Shown: positions 44,894 through 56,828, counted from the first letter of the stretch. The stretch is DNA of 64,000 nucleotides from Modestobacter altitudinis (GCF_005930475.1 NZ_SJEW01000018.1:1-64000), one strand, 5' to 3'. The notes: a model not told the origin generated them from the sequence alone. Numbers and translations are program-made.

Positions 44894-45789
44894 TCGACAG
44901 CGCGAGCCCGCGGGTGCTCCTGGGCCACGGCACGGAGAACGACTTCGTCGTCCTGCCCGACCCCGACGGCGACGTCTGGCCGGAGACCCGGCTGGACGCC
45001 GACCTGGTCCGCCGGCTCTGCGACCGGCGGGCCGGACCGGGCGGCGACGGTGTGCTGCGCGTCGTCCGCAGCCGGCACGTGCCCGACGCCCCCGCCGTCC
45101 TCGGCGACGCCCTCGCCGACTGCGAGTGGTTCATGGACCACCGCAACGCCGACGGCTCGCACGCGGAGATGTGCGGCAACGGCATCCGGCTGTACCTGCA
45201 CGTGCTGCTCGCCGAGGGCCTGCTGGACCGGGCGACCGCCGAGGCCGGGGTGCTGGTCGGCACCCGCGGCGGCCCCCGTCGGGTGGGTGCGCGCCCGGAC
45301 GGCGGCTACTGGGTGGACATGGGCCCGGCGGTGCCGCTCGGGCGGGGGGAGGCCCGGATCGCCGGCGTCGTGTTCCCGGGGCTCGGGGTGTCGATGGGCA
45401 ACCCGCACCTGGTCAGCCTGACCGACGTCGACGTCGACACCCTGGACCTGTCGGCGCTGCCGGGCGTCGACCCGGTGATGTTCCCCGAGGGCGTCAACGT
45501 CGAGGTCGTCAACGTGCTGGCCGCAGAGGACGCCCCCGCCGGTGCGTGCGCGCACGTCCGGCTGCGGGTCTACGAGCGCGGCGTGGGGGAGACCCGCTCG
45601 TGCGGCACCGGCGCCTGCGCCGCGGCCTACGCGGCGTTGCAGGCCGGCGGCCGGACCGCCGGGACGGTCGCGGTGGACGTCCCGGGCGGCCGGCTGTCGG
45701 TGGAGTTCGACGGGACGACGACAGTGCTGTCGGGTCCCGCCGTCGTCGTGAGCGCCGGCGCGCTCACCGCGGAGTGGCTGGCCGGCTGA
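44890..45789 (+). CDS. dapF: Diaminopimelate epimerase
   Basis: Converts LL- to meso-diaminopimelate for lysine and peptidoglycan, 299 aa. Both catalytic cysteines are present: MCGNGIR in the first half and SCGTGACAAAYAA in the second, with the start GHGTENDFVVLPDPDGD giving the substrate-binding N. GTG 44890 overlaps the miaA stop. The miaA-dapF-hflX order is conserved in actinobacteria, though here an MFS/ArsR pair separates dapF from hflX. Confidence 0.95.
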   Translation: MIDSASPRVLLGHGTENDFVVLPDPDGDVWPETRLDADLVRRLCDRRAGPGGDGVLRVVRSRHVPDAPAVLGDALADCEWFMDHRNADGSHAEMCGNGIRLYLHVLLAEGLLDRATAEAGVLVGTRGGPRRVGARPDGGYWVDMGPAVPLGRGEARIAGVVFPGLGVSMGNPHLVSLTDVDVDTLDLSALPGVDPVMFPEGVNVEVVNVLAAEDAPAGACAHVRLRVYERGVGETRSCGTGACAAAYAALQAGGRTAGTVAVDVPGGRLSVEFDGTTTVLSGPAVVVSAGALTAEWLAG

Positions 45790-45795
45790 GCCGGC

Positions 45796-45990
45796 TCACG
45801 CGTGCCGGTCGTCCTCCCCGGGGGACTCCGGCATCATCGACTGGCCCTCGAGGCCAGGCGTCCCCTCGGGTGTGCCGCGGCCGCTGTCCTGGTCCGCCCC
45901 GCCGAGCGGGTTGCGCGGCACCGCCAGACCGACCGGGTCACGGCCCGGGTCGTCCAGTTCGCCGTCGGAGTTCGTGGTCGGCTGGGTCAT
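45796..45990 (-). CDS. Small hydrophilic hypothetical protein
   Basis: Protein of 64 aa, rich in Gly, Pro, Asp and Glu, with no hydrophobic segment and probably disordered. ATG 45990 has GGGAGG 6 bp upstream, a better site than most genes here, which supports expression. It ends 6 bp from the convergent dapF stop and lies 39 bp downstream of the MFS gene on the same strand, so it is probably the second gene of that operon. No family recognised. Confidence 0.65.
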   Translation of the reverse strand: MTQPTTNSDGELDDPGRDPVGLAVPRNPLGGADQDSGRGTPEGTPGLEGQSMMPESPGEDDRHA

Positions 45991-46028
45991 CGTCGTCCTC
46001 CCTGGCAGGGCATCCGGTCGGGACCGCC

Positions 46029-47315
46029 CTACCCGCTGGCCCCGGGCGCAACCGGCTCCGCGTCGGGCACCCGGCCGCCGTCCTCCTCGTCGGGGAGGTC
46101 GCCCATGGTCAGCAGCGGGCTGAGGACGACGGGCAGGCAGGCCAGCGCCGAGCCGGCCACGCCGACCCACAGCGCCGGGACGACGCCGAGCCAGGTGCCC
46201 AGCACGCCGCCGAGGAGCCCACCCAGCGGCATGGTGCCGAAGACGATGAACCGGACCGAGGCGTTCATCCGGCCGAGCAGCCCCGGCGGGCACAGCCGCT
46301 GCCGGAAGCTGACCTGGGTGATGTTGTAGACCACGACCGACCAGCTGAACCCGAACATGCTCACCACCAGCAGCACCACCGGGGCGCCGAGGTCGGCCAA
46401 CGGCGTGAGCGCGGCGAACGGCACCAGGACCGCCGCGGACAGCGGGATGGCCCGCCCCTCGCCCACGCGCCGGGCGAACCGTGCGGCGGTCGCCGCGCCC
46501 AGCAGCCCGCCGAGGGCCCCGGCCGACAGCGCCAGCCCCAGGGTGGCCTCGGACAGGCCGAGCTCCCGGATCGCGAACAGCACCAGCAGGGTGCTGGTGA
46601 TGCTGCCGAAGAGGTTCCCGGTGCCGGTGCAGGCCACGATCCGGCGCAGCAGCGGGTGCCGGACGACGAAGCCGAGCCCTTCGGCGATCTCCGCGCGCAG
46701 CGGCCGCCGGGACGCGCGGTCCGGGACGACGTCCGGTGTGCCGATCCGCGCGATGAACAGCGCGGACAGCAGGAACGACACCGCGTCCACGGCGATCAGC
46801 AACGGCGCGCCGAGCACCCGCAGCAGCACCCCGGTGGCGCCCGGGCCGGCGACCTGGGCGACCGCGCGGCTGGCCTCGAGCTTGCCGTTGCCGTCCACCA
46901 GCTGGTCGCGGTCGACCAGCGCGGGCAGGTAGCTCTGGTAGGCGACGTCGAAGAACACCGTGGCCGTGCCGGTGACCGCAGCGACGGCGAACAGCTGGCC
47001 CAGGCTCAGCACGTCGAGCAGGTAGGCGACCGGCAGGGTGGCCAGCACGACGGCACGGACCAGGTCGGCGGTGACCAGCACCCGCTTGCGGCGCCAGCGG
47101 TCCACCCATGCGCCGGCGGGCAGGCCGATGAGCAGGAAGGCGGCGGTCTCCAGCGCGGTGAGGACGCCCATCTGCAGCGGCGTCGCATCCAGCACGGTCA
47201 CCGCGACGACCGGCAGCGCCAGCAGCGTCACCTGGGTGCCGACCTGGCTGACCGTCTCGGCCGCCCACAGGTGCCGGAAGTCGCGGTGCCGGAGCAGGCT
47301 CCGATCAGAGGTCAC
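46029..47315 (-). CDS. MFS transporter (drug-efflux type)
   Basis: Membrane protein of 428 aa from GTG 47315, about 12 spans. The loop after span 2 is WVDRWRRKRVL, and the arrangement with LVDRDQLVDGNGKLEASRAVAQ between halves is typical of MFS_3-type multidrug exporters. The frame reaches a TTG at 47351, but that overlaps the putative operator and a TTGACA -35-like hexamer, so GTG 47315 is preferred; transcription may begin very close to it. Divergent from an ArsR-type regulator. Inserted between dapF and hflX, which are neighbours in mycobacteria. Confidence 0.86.
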   Translation of the reverse strand: MTSDRSLLRHRDFRHLWAAETVSQVGTQVTLLALPVVAVTVLDATPLQMGVLTALETAAFLLIGLPAGAWVDRWRRKRVLVTADLVRAVVLATLPVAYLLDVLSLGQLFAVAAVTGTATVFFDVAYQSYLPALVDRDQLVDGNGKLEASRAVAQVAGPGATGVLLRVLGAPLLIAVDAVSFLLSALFIARIGTPDVVPDRASRRPLRAEIAEGLGFVVRHPLLRRIVACTGTGNLFGSITSTLLVLFAIRELGLSEATLGLALSAGALGGLLGAATAARFARRVGEGRAIPLSAAVLVPFAALTPLADLGAPVVLLVVSMFGFSWSVVVYNITQVSFRQRLCPPGLLGRMNASVRFIVFGTMPLGGLLGGVLGTWLGVVPALWVGVAGSALACLPVVLSPLLTMGDLPDEEDGGRVPDAEPVAPGASG

Positions 47316-47332
47316 CCGAGCAGCCTGAGCCG

Positions 47333-47356
47333 AGTGATCGGGGAGTGTCAATCACT
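47333..47356. promoter_or_regulatory. Putative operator between MFS and ArsR-type genes
   Basis: Inverted repeat AGTGAT-N12-ATCACT, with an inner AGTG-tcaat-CACT, in the 69-bp divergent region. On the minus strand it overlaps a TTGACA hexamer, so binding would block MFS transcription. Confidence 0.5.
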
Positions 47357-47384
47357 GTGCCGCGTGTCGGCCTAGGCTGCTGCC

Positions 47385-47915
47385 GTGACCGACCCGGAGG
47401 GTCCCCCGCGCGTCGCCGGTGAGCGCCGTCCGGCGACCGACGCCGAGGCCCGGGCGCTGGCCTCAGCCGTCCGGCTGCGGATCCTGCGGCTGTGCCTGGA
47501 CTCCCCGCTCACCAACAAGGAGATCGCCGCCCGGCTGGACCGCAACCCGGCGACGGTGCTGCACCACGTGCGCACGCTCGTGGACACCGGCTTCCTGGCC
47601 GCCGGACCGGTGCGGCGCGGGACGCGCGGCGCCCGGGAGGTGCCCTACCGGGCGACCGGCAAGAGCTGGCTGATGGACGGCGCCGGCGGCCCGGCCGCGG
47701 GGCGGGACCCGGCGCTGAGCGCCTTCCTGGAGGAGGTGGCAGCAGTGGGGGAGGAGCACCTCGAGAGCACCCGGCTGGGGCTGCGGCTCTCGGCCGCCGA
47801 CCGCGAGGACCTGGCCCGGCGGCTGCACGACCTGCTGGACTCCTACGCCCGCCGCCCCCCCGACCCGGACGGCGAGAAGTGGTCCCTGTACATCGGGATG
47901 CACCCGGAGCCCTGA
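47385..47915 (+). CDS. ArsR-type winged-helix transcriptional regulator
   Basis: Protein of 176 aa. The helix-turn-helix is LTNKEIAARLDRNPATVLHH followed by VRTLVDTGFLAAG. The C-terminal half (LEEVAAVGEEHLESTRLGLR) is helical and probably binds an effector or dimerises. No metal-binding Cys pair is seen, so it is not a classical metal sensor. GTG 47385. Divergent from the MFS exporter, its likely target. Confidence 0.82.
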   Translation: MTDPEGPPRVAGERRPATDAEARALASAVRLRILRLCLDSPLTNKEIAARLDRNPATVLHHVRTLVDTGFLAAGPVRRGTRGAREVPYRATGKSWLMDGAGGPAAGRDPALSAFLEEVAAVGEEHLESTRLGLRLSAADREDLARRLHDLLDSYARRPPDPDGEKWSLYIGMHPEP

Positions 47916-47994
47916 GGTGTTGTACCCGGCGATGACAACAGCTCGCACCACAAGTCAGTCGCCGTCCACGCAGGGGCATGCCACGCTGGACCCG

Positions 47995-49494
47995 ATGACG
48001 ACAGCCCAGAACCGCGCGGTCCTCGACGAGGCCGAGGCCCGGGTCGACAAGGCCGCGCGTGCCCGCGCCAAGGACTCCACCCCGGCGCCCACCACCCCGT
48101 GGGACGCCCCTGACGACACCACCGGCTCCTACGTCAAGGAGGAGCGCGGTGCCCTCCGCCGGGTCGCCGGTCTCTCCACCGAGCTCACCGACGTCACCGA
48201 GGTCGAGTACCGGCAGCTCCGCCTGGAGCGGGTCGTCCTGGTCGGCGTCTGGACCGAGGGGACGGCGGTCGACGCCCAGCGCTCGCTGGCGGAGCTCGCC
48301 GCGCTCGCCGAGACCGCCGGCTCCCAGGTGCTCGATGCGCTCATGCAGCGTCGGGACAAGCCCGACCCGGCCACCTACGTGGGCTCGGGCAAGGCCGCCG
48401 AGCTCCGCGACGTGGTCGCCGCCACCGGCGCCGACACCGTGATCTGCGACGGGGAGCTGGCCCCCGGTCAGCTCAACCAGCTGGAGAAGATCCTCAAGGT
48501 CAAGGTGGTCGACCGGACCGCGCTGATCCTGGACATCTTCGCCCAGCACGCCACCAGCCGGGAGGGCAAGGCACAGGTCGAGCTCGCCCAGATGCAGTAC
48601 ATGCTGCCGCGACTGCGCGGCTGGGGTGAGTCGCTGAGCCGGCAGGCCGGTGGCCGCGTCGCCGGCGGTGGCGGCATCGGTACCCGTGGTCCCGGTGAGA
48701 CGAAGATCGAGACCGACCGACGCCGGATCCGGTCCCGGGTGAGCAAGCTGCGCAAGGAGATCGCCGGCATGGCGACCGCCCGCACCACGCAGCGCAACTC
48801 CCGGGACCGCAACGCGATCCCCAGCGTGGCGATCGCCGGCTACACCAACGCGGGCAAGTCCAGCCTGCTCAACCAGCTCACCGACGCCGGGGTGCTGGTG
48901 CAGGACGCGCTGTTCGCCACCCTGGACCCGACGGTCCGCCGGGCGCAGACGCCGGACGGCCGGGAGTTCACGATGACCGACACCGTCGGCTTCGTGCGCC
49001 ACCTGCCGCACCAGCTGGTCGACGCCTTCCGGTCCACGCTGGAGGAGGTCGCGGCCGCCGACCTGCTCGTGCACGTGGTCGACGGGTCGGACGCCGACCC
49101 GCTGGGCCAGATCGACGCGGTGCGGATCGTGCTCAACGAGATCGACGCCGCCGCGGTCCCCGAGCTCATCGTGGTCAACAAGGTCGACGCGATGAGCTCC
49201 GACGACGTGCTCGCCCTGCGGCAGGCGCTCCCGGGCGCTGCCTGGGTCTCGGCCCGGACCGGTGCGGGCATCGAGGCGCTGCGGGACGTGATCGCCGCCC
49301 GGCTGCCGCACCCGGACGTCGACGTCGAGGTCCTGGTGCCCTACGACCGGGGCGACCTGGTCGCCCGGGTCCACCGGGACGGCGAGGTCATCGAGGAGCG
49401 GCACGAGGCCACCGGCACGGTCCTCACCGCCCGGGTCGCGCCGGCGCTGGCGGCGCTGCTCGAGGACTACGCCACTCCGGTCGCCGGGGTGTGA
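47995..49494 (+). CDS. hflX: GTPase HflX
   Basis: Ribosome-associated GTPase that splits stalled ribosomes, 499 aa from ATG 47995; earlier ATGs at 47917 and 47932 are possible. N-terminal HflX domain (YVGSGKAAELRDVV, LAPGQLNQLEKIL, DRTALILDIFAQHA), the glycine-rich linker GGRVAGGGGIGTRGPGETK, then the G domain: G1 GYTNAGKSS, G3 DTVGF, G4 NKVD. Upstream gene is the ArsR-type regulator. A hairpin follows the stop. Confidence 0.95.
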   Translation: MTTAQNRAVLDEAEARVDKAARARAKDSTPAPTTPWDAPDDTTGSYVKEERGALRRVAGLSTELTDVTEVEYRQLRLERVVLVGVWTEGTAVDAQRSLAELAALAETAGSQVLDALMQRRDKPDPATYVGSGKAAELRDVVAATGADTVICDGELAPGQLNQLEKILKVKVVDRTALILDIFAQHATSREGKAQVELAQMQYMLPRLRGWGESLSRQAGGRVAGGGGIGTRGPGETKIETDRRRIRSRVSKLRKEIAGMATARTTQRNSRDRNAIPSVAIAGYTNAGKSSLLNQLTDAGVLVQDALFATLDPTVRRAQTPDGREFTMTDTVGFVRHLPHQLVDAFRSTLEEVAAADLLVHVVDGSDADPLGQIDAVRIVLNEIDAAAVPELIVVNKVDAMSSDDVLALRQALPGAAWVSARTGAGIEALRDVIAARLPHPDVDVEVLVPYDRGDLVARVHRDGEVIEERHEATGTVLTARVAPALAALLEDYATPVAGV

Positions 49495-49498
49495 CGCC

Positions 49499-49532
49499 CG
49501 GCGGTGGTCCGCCTCCGGGCGGACCACCGCCG
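49499..49532. terminator. Terminator after hflX
   Basis: Perfect 15-bp stem (core GGCGGTGGTCCGCC) with a 4-nt loop, starting 4 bp after the hflX stop. It argues against the GTG at 49491 as start of the next gene. Confidence 0.72.
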
Positions 49533-49571
49533 ACGATCACGAACAGGTCACGCCCCCGGTACCGTGACCGG

Positions 49572-50312
49572 GTGGCCAGGAGCGCGGTGCAGCCGACGGC
49601 GGACGCCGCCGGTGGCGTGCCGCCCGGCCGGTCCGCCCCGGTCATCGGGGTCGGCAGGCCGCCGTGGTGGGTGCTGCTGCTCGCCGCGCTGGTCACCCTC
49701 GTGGTCACCGTCGACCTGCTCCACCGGGGCTGGCTGGAGCGGATGGACCTCCGGGTCTCCGAGGTGGTCAGCGTCTGGGACCTGCGGCACTCCGACGCCT
49801 ACTGGTTCGTCTGGGTCTTCACCCAGGCCGGTGGGCGGGGGTTCATCCTCATCGTGCTGGCCGCCCTCGTCGGCTGGCTGGCCGTACGCCGCCGCACCCT
49901 GGTCCCGCTGGTCCGCGTGCTGATGGCCCTGGCCCTGCTCACCGCCGTCGTCTACGCCTTCAAGTACGGCACCGGTCGCACCGCGCCGGCCTATCCAGGG
50001 TCGTTCTTCCACCGCGACGGGGCCAGTTACCCCTCCGGGCACGTGGCCAACGCCGTCCTGATGTGGGGCGTCGCCCGCTGGACCGCGGTGGAGTACGGGT
50101 TGCCCGCGTGGGTGCAGCGCTCGTTCTGGTGGCTCAGCATCCTGGGGCCGGTGTCCACCGGGGTGGCCATGGTGGCGCTGGACTTCCACTGGGTCACCGA
50201 CGCGGTGGTCGGGCTGGCCGTCGGGCTCCTGCTGTTGGGCGTGCTTCATGCACTCGACGCGGTCGTGGTGTCACGCTGGGTCCGTGCCAGAGCGGGCCGT
50301 ACGGAGCCCTGA
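49572..50312 (+). CDS. PAP2-family membrane phosphatase
   Basis: Integral membrane protein of 246 aa with about six spans. The three PAP2 phosphatase motifs are present: KYGTGRTAP (KxxxxxxRP-like, with the P displaced), SYPSGHVAN (PSGH) and the final DFHWVTDAVVG (SRxxxxxHxxxD-like, His and Asp present). Substrates are probably lipid or undecaprenyl phosphates. GTG 49572 is placed after the hflX terminator; the frame is open back to 49491. The next gene starts just downstream. Confidence 0.83.
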   Translation: MARSAVQPTADAAGGVPPGRSAPVIGVGRPPWWVLLLAALVTLVVTVDLLHRGWLERMDLRVSEVVSVWDLRHSDAYWFVWVFTQAGGRGFILIVLAALVGWLAVRRRTLVPLVRVLMALALLTAVVYAFKYGTGRTAPAYPGSFFHRDGASYPSGHVANAVLMWGVARWTAVEYGLPAWVQRSFWWLSILGPVSTGVAMVALDFHWVTDAVVGLAVGLLLLGVLHALDAVVVSRWVRARAGRTEP

Positions 50313-50316
50313 CCGC

Positions 50317-51354
50317 GTGGGCCGCCGGAAGGCGGGCCGCGCGGCCCTCGGTGCGCCCCTCGGTCTGGTGCTGGCCGTCCTGCCGGTCGCCCCGGCAGCG
50401 GCCGAGGCTGCGGACGCCGCGCCCTACGGCCAGCCGAGCACGCTCTGCGAGATCACCGACCCCCGGCTGCCCGAGCTCTCCGGCCTGGCCGGCGCCGGCG
50501 AGACCATGCTCGCCATGAACGACGGCGGCGACCGCGCCGAGGTGTACGTCCTCGACGGCAGTTGCGCGGTCGGCGACCTCCGCTCCGCCGACGTGGACCC
50601 CTACGACCCCGAGGACCTGGCGCTGGGCTCGGACGGGACGATCTGGCTGGCAGACACCGGTGACAACAACCAGACGCGCGACACTGTCGCGCTCATCGGC
50701 CTGCGCCCGGACGGCAGCAGCACGCTGACCCGGCTCACCTACCCGGACGGGCCGCACGACGCCGAGGCCCTCCTGCTGGCCCCGGACGGCACGCCGTACC
50801 TGGTCACCAAGGAGGTGCTGGGGGCCAGCACCGTCTACCGGCCCGATGCCCCGCTCGCCGACGGCGCCACCGTGCCGATGAGCGAGGTGCTCCGGCTGGG
50901 GTTCACGCTCACCGGGACGCCCGGCGGTCCGGTGGGGCGGGCCGGGCAGTTGCTCGTCACCGGTGGTGCCGTCTCGCCGGACGGTCAGCGCATCGCGCTG
51001 CGCACCTACACCGACGCCTACGTCTGGCCGCTCGCCGGGTCCGACGTCGCCGGCGCGCTCGGCGGTTCCCCGGCGCGGGTCGCGCTGCCGGAGTCACCCC
51101 AGGGCGAGGCGATCACCTTCGCCGCGAACAGCCGGGACCTGCTGGTGTCGGGGGAGGGGCTGCCGACCACGGTGACCCTGGTGCCCGCGTCCGGCGCGCT
51201 CGAGCCGGCCGCGTCCACCGCGGCGGCCGAGGACACCTCGTCGCAGGGTGCGTTGGCGGGCTCGGTGAGCCCGCTGACGGCTGGGCTGCTCGCCGCCGTC
51301 GCGGCCACCGCCCTGGTGTGGGTCGTCGGCCGGTTCCGGCGGCGCCAGGAGTAG
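50317..51354 (+). CDS. Exported beta-propeller-like membrane-anchored protein
   Basis: Protein of 345 aa with a signal peptide (GRRKAGRAALGAPLGLVLAVLPVAPAAAEA) and a C-terminal membrane anchor (LTAGLLAAVAATALVWVVG then RFRRRQE). The extracellular part has repeats like PEDLALGSDGTIWLADTGDN, PHDAEALLLAPDGTPYLVTK and VSPDGQRIALRTYTDAYVWPL, resembling NHL/SMP-type propeller blades. GTG 50317 is chosen; GTG 50284 inside the PAP2 gene is an alternative. Function unknown. The gene converges on lexA with 25 bp between. Confidence 0.68.
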   Translation: MGRRKAGRAALGAPLGLVLAVLPVAPAAAEAADAAPYGQPSTLCEITDPRLPELSGLAGAGETMLAMNDGGDRAEVYVLDGSCAVGDLRSADVDPYDPEDLALGSDGTIWLADTGDNNQTRDTVALIGLRPDGSSTLTRLTYPDGPHDAEALLLAPDGTPYLVTKEVLGASTVYRPDAPLADGATVPMSEVLRLGFTLTGTPGGPVGRAGQLLVTGGAVSPDGQRIALRTYTDAYVWPLAGSDVAGALGGSPARVALPESPQGEAITFAANSRDLLVSGEGLPTTVTLVPASGALEPAASTAAAEDTSSQGALAGSVSPLTAGLLAAVAATALVWVVGRFRRRQE

Positions 51355-51379
51355 CAGGGCCCCGCATGGGGACCGTGCC

Positions 51380-52189
51380 TCAGACGCGGCGCAGGACGGT
51401 GACGACCCGGCCCAGGACGGTCGCGTCGTCACCGGGGATCGGCTCGTACGCCTCGTTGTGGGGCATCAGCCAGACGTGCCCGTCGCGGAGCTTGTAGGTC
51501 TTCACCGTCGCCTCGCCGTCGATCATGGCGGCCACGATCTCGCCGTTCTCCGCGGTCGGCTGCTGGCGGACGACGACCCAGTCGCCGTCGCAGATGGCGG
51601 CGTCGACCATCGAGTCACCGGCGACCTTCAGCATGAACAGCGTGCCCTCGCCGACCAGCTCGCGGGGGAGCGGGAAGACCTCCTCCACCGCCTGCTCGGC
51701 CAGCACCGGGCCACCGGCGGCGATCCGGCCGACGAGCGGGACGTAGGTCGGGCGGGGGGCGGCGGCCTCGTCCACACCGCTCGCCGCGCCGGTCGCCGCC
51801 AGCGACCCGGAGGCGGCCTCGGCGGCCTCGGTCCGGACGGCGGTCTCGCCGGGGAGCCGGACGTCGAGCGCGCGCGGGCGGTTCGGGTCGCGCCGCAGCC
51901 AGCCCTTGCGCTGCAGCACCGACAGCTGGTGGGCCACCGAGGAGGCCGAGGACAGCCCCACCGCCTCACCGATCTCGCGGACCGAGGGCGGGTAGCCCCG
52001 GCGCTCGATCGAGTCGCGGATGACCTCGAGCACCCGGCGCTGGCGCTGGGTCAGCCCGTCGCCGGCCTCGCCGCGATCGGGGAACTCCCGGATCGCCGCG
52101 CCGGCGCCGGTCGCCCCGGTCTCCCCGGTGGCACGGCTGCGCCGCGCGGACCCCTTGCCCCTGCCTGCCGTCGGGCCGTCGACCGCCAT
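51380..52189 (-). CDS. lexA: SOS repressor LexA
   Basis: Protein of 269 aa. The DNA-binding N-domain is at about 45-110 ([40 protein letters not shown]); the self-cleavage site is Ala158-Gly159 in RIAAGGP; the catalytic dyad is Ser193 ([13 protein letters not shown]) and Lys230 (ATVKTYK). The N-terminal 40 residues are an extra Gly/Ala/Arg-rich tail, and the linker is long. ATG 52189 has AGGAGGA 4 bp upstream. A SOS box lies 123 bp upstream, so it represses itself. Confidence 0.97.
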   Translation of the reverse strand: MAVDGPTAGRGKGSARRSRATGETGATGAGAAIREFPDRGEAGDGLTQRQRRVLEVIRDSIERRGYPPSVREIGEAVGLSSASSVAHQLSVLQRKGWLRRDPNRPRALDVRLPGETAVRTEAAEAASGSLAATGAASGVDEAAAPRPTYVPLVGRIAAGGPVLAEQAVEEVFPLPRELVGEGTLFMLKVAGDSMVDAAICDGDWVVVRQQPTAENGEIVAAMIDGEATVKTYKLRDGHVWLMPHNEAYEPIPGDDATVLGRVVTVLRRV

Positions 52190-52312
52190 GTGTCCTCCTC
52201 GTCCGGCTGCCGGGGCAGCGGTTCCCGGGTGCGTCGCCGCGCTCCGGGCGGGGCCGGTGCGGCGATCCCGATCTCGATCGCAGGTGAACGGTAGCGGGTC
52301 ACACCCGTGTAG

Positions 52313-52328
52313 TTCAAACACCTGTTCG
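52313..52328. promoter_or_regulatory. SOS (LexA) box of lexA
   Basis: Read on the minus strand, TCGAACAGGTGTTTGA, one mismatch from the consensus; extended symmetry at both ends (TTC ... GAA). It lies 123 bp before the lexA start. Confidence 0.85.
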
Positions 52329-52393
52329 AAGAAGTCGGCGTCCGGGGCTGGACTTGTCGGGGGGATGCGGTAGACATCGCACAGACGTTCGAC

Positions 52394-52409
52394 TCGAACA
52401 GGCGTTCGA
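52394..52409. promoter_or_regulatory. SOS (LexA) box of the LysM gene
   Basis: TCGAACAGGCGTTCGA, a perfect match to TCGAAC-N4-GTTCGA, 76 bp before the LysM gene and about 65 bp from the lexA box. It is the strongest of the three boxes. Confidence 0.88.
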
Positions 52410-52485
52410 GAACCGTGCTCCACGCCTGGTCGGTCGCGCGGTCTGCCCTCCCGCCCGGCACCGTCAGACCCCAGGAGCGCCTCCC

Positions 52486-53082
52486 GTGACCAGCCCCGAG
52501 CGCCGCGTCCCTTCCCCCGTCGCGCCGATCGCCGAGTTCCCCGCCGAGCGCGTCGCCGTCCGGCCGGTCGCCGTCCCGCCGGCATCCGCGCGCTGCCCGG
52601 GGCCGGTCGGGCGCGGCCCCCGGTCGGCCGCCCCCGCGACCTCCCGTCGAGACCCGGCCCGGCCCGGTGCCCGGCCGACCTGGACGGGCGGGCCGGCCGT
52701 CGGGCGTCCGGTCCGCGGCGGGTGCTCGGTCGAGGGCGGGCAGCGCCCGGTCGCCCGGGCGGCGGGGGTCGCCGGCCGCGACGAGTTCACGCCGATCCGG
52801 CTGACCGAGCGCGGTCGTCGGGTGGTCGCCGGGCTGTCGATCGCGGTCGGGCTGTCCATCGCCGCGGTCACCGTGGTCACCGTCCAGCTCACCGCCGACC
52901 GCGGTGGGCTGGAGCTGGCCGGCTCGTCGACCGTCGTGGTGCAGCAGGGCGACACGCTCTGGTCGCTCGCCCAGGAGCTGGCTCCCGAGGAGGACCCGCG
53001 GGCCGTGGTCGACGCGATCGTCGACCTCAACGGGCTCGAGGACGTCGACCTGCTGCCCGGTGCGGTGCTGCAGCTGCCCTGA
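52486..53082 (+). CDS. SOS-controlled LysM membrane protein (ChiZ/DivS/YneA-like division inhibitor)
   Basis: Protein of 198 aa: an Arg/Pro/Ala-rich N-terminal part of about 100 residues, one membrane span ([21 protein letters not shown]) and an extracytoplasmic LysM domain at the end ([18 protein letters not shown] ... [11 protein letters not shown]). GTG 52486 has AGGAG 8 bp upstream. Divergent from lexA with its own perfect SOS box. In Mycobacterium (Rv2719c, ChiZ), Corynebacterium (DivS) and Bacillus (YneA) the gene at this place is a damage-induced cell-division inhibitor; function here is inferred from place, box and topology. Confidence 0.85.
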   Translation: MTSPERRVPSPVAPIAEFPAERVAVRPVAVPPASARCPGPVGRGPRSAAPATSRRDPARPGARPTWTGGPAVGRPVRGGCSVEGGQRPVARAAGVAGRDEFTPIRLTERGRRVVAGLSIAVGLSIAAVTVVTVQLTADRGGLELAGSSTVVVQQGDTLWSLAQELAPEEDPRAVVDAIVDLNGLEDVDLLPGAVLQLP

Positions 53083-53162
53083 CCGGCGCGGGGCCGGGCT
53101 GGTCAGGCGTGTGGGGCAGGCGGGGCGCACGTGACAGGGGAAGACGCGCCGGGGGCTGGAGG

Positions 53163-53221
53163 TTGTACCTGTAGTGGTGCAGGGTTAACCTCACCCCAAC
53201 ATCTTGTAGTGACAGAGATGT
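53163..53221. promoter_or_regulatory. Possible NrdR boxes upstream of nrdR-nrdJ
   Basis: Two related AT-rich sites share TGTAGTG: TTGTACCTGTAGTGG (53163-53177) and AACATCTTGTAGTGA (53198-53212), 35 bp apart. The second is part of a wider inverted repeat ACATCT-N11-AGATGT (53199-53221). NrdR usually binds two tandem boxes a whole number of helical turns apart; 35 bp is not ideal. Confidence 0.4.
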
Positions 53222-53344
53222 AAGACAGTCCACAGGCGCTTCCCCAGGTCAGCCCCAGGACATCCACCGGATGTCCCCCGGTCGGTCCACAGGCAGCGCC
53301 GGGCGGTCGCCTTCCCGGGCCGCCGATCGACGAGGAGGTGCTCG

Positions 53345-53863
53345 GTGCGTTGTCCGTTCTGCCACAGTCCTGACAGCCGGGTCATCGACTCACGCGAGAC
53401 CGACGAGGGCGCGACGACACGCCGACGTCGGTCCTGCCCGATCTGCGGTCGGCGGTTCACGACCGTGGAGGAGCCCGTGCTGGCGGTCGTCAAGCGCAGC
53501 GGTGTCAGCGAGCCCTTCGACCGCAACAAGGTCATCGCGGGCGTCCGCCGGGCCTGCCAGGGGCGCCCGGTCGACGAGGCGCAGTTGGCCGTCCTCGCCG
53601 CGAAGGTCGAGGACGCCGTGCGCGCCACCGGGTCGGCCGAGGTGCCCAGCAACGAGGTGGGGCTCGCCATCCTCGGTCCGCTGCGCTACCTCGACGAGGT
53701 CGCCTACCTGCGCTTCGCCAGCGTCTACCGCTCCTTCAGCTCCGCGGCCGACTTCGAGAAGGAGATCGCCGAGCTCAAGCGGCTGCGTCCCGCGTCCGCC
53801 GCGGGGGGCCCGCCCGGCCAGGGCGCACCCGGCGACGACGCCGGGCCCGTTCCACCCAGCTAG
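53345..53863 (+). CDS. nrdR: Transcriptional repressor NrdR
   Basis: Represses ribonucleotide reductase genes, 172 aa. The N-terminal zinc ribbon has [17 protein letters not shown] and [12 protein letters not shown]; the ATP-cone domain follows ([20 protein letters not shown]) to about 140; the last 20 residues are a Gly/Pro-rich tail. GTG 53345 with GAGGAGG upstream. nrdJ starts 70 bp after the stop, so nrdR probably regulates its own operon, sensing dATP/ATP. Confidence 0.95.
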   Translation: MRCPFCHSPDSRVIDSRETDEGATTRRRRSCPICGRRFTTVEEPVLAVVKRSGVSEPFDRNKVIAGVRRACQGRPVDEAQLAVLAAKVEDAVRATGSAEVPSNEVGLAILGPLRYLDEVAYLRFASVYRSFSSAADFEKEIAELKRLRPASAAGGPPGQGAPGDDAGPVPPS

Positions 53864-53933
53864 TCAGCACCCGCACCACCGGCTTCCGTCAGCCACCACC
53901 TGTACGCCCGAACGCCACACCAGGGAGCACGCC

Positions 53934-56828
<2,895 letters not shown>

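Noticed and set aside
49491-49571. GTG 49491 as start of the PAP2 gene
   Set aside because: The extra 27 residues are Gly/Pro-rich and cover a terminator hairpin that follows hflX.
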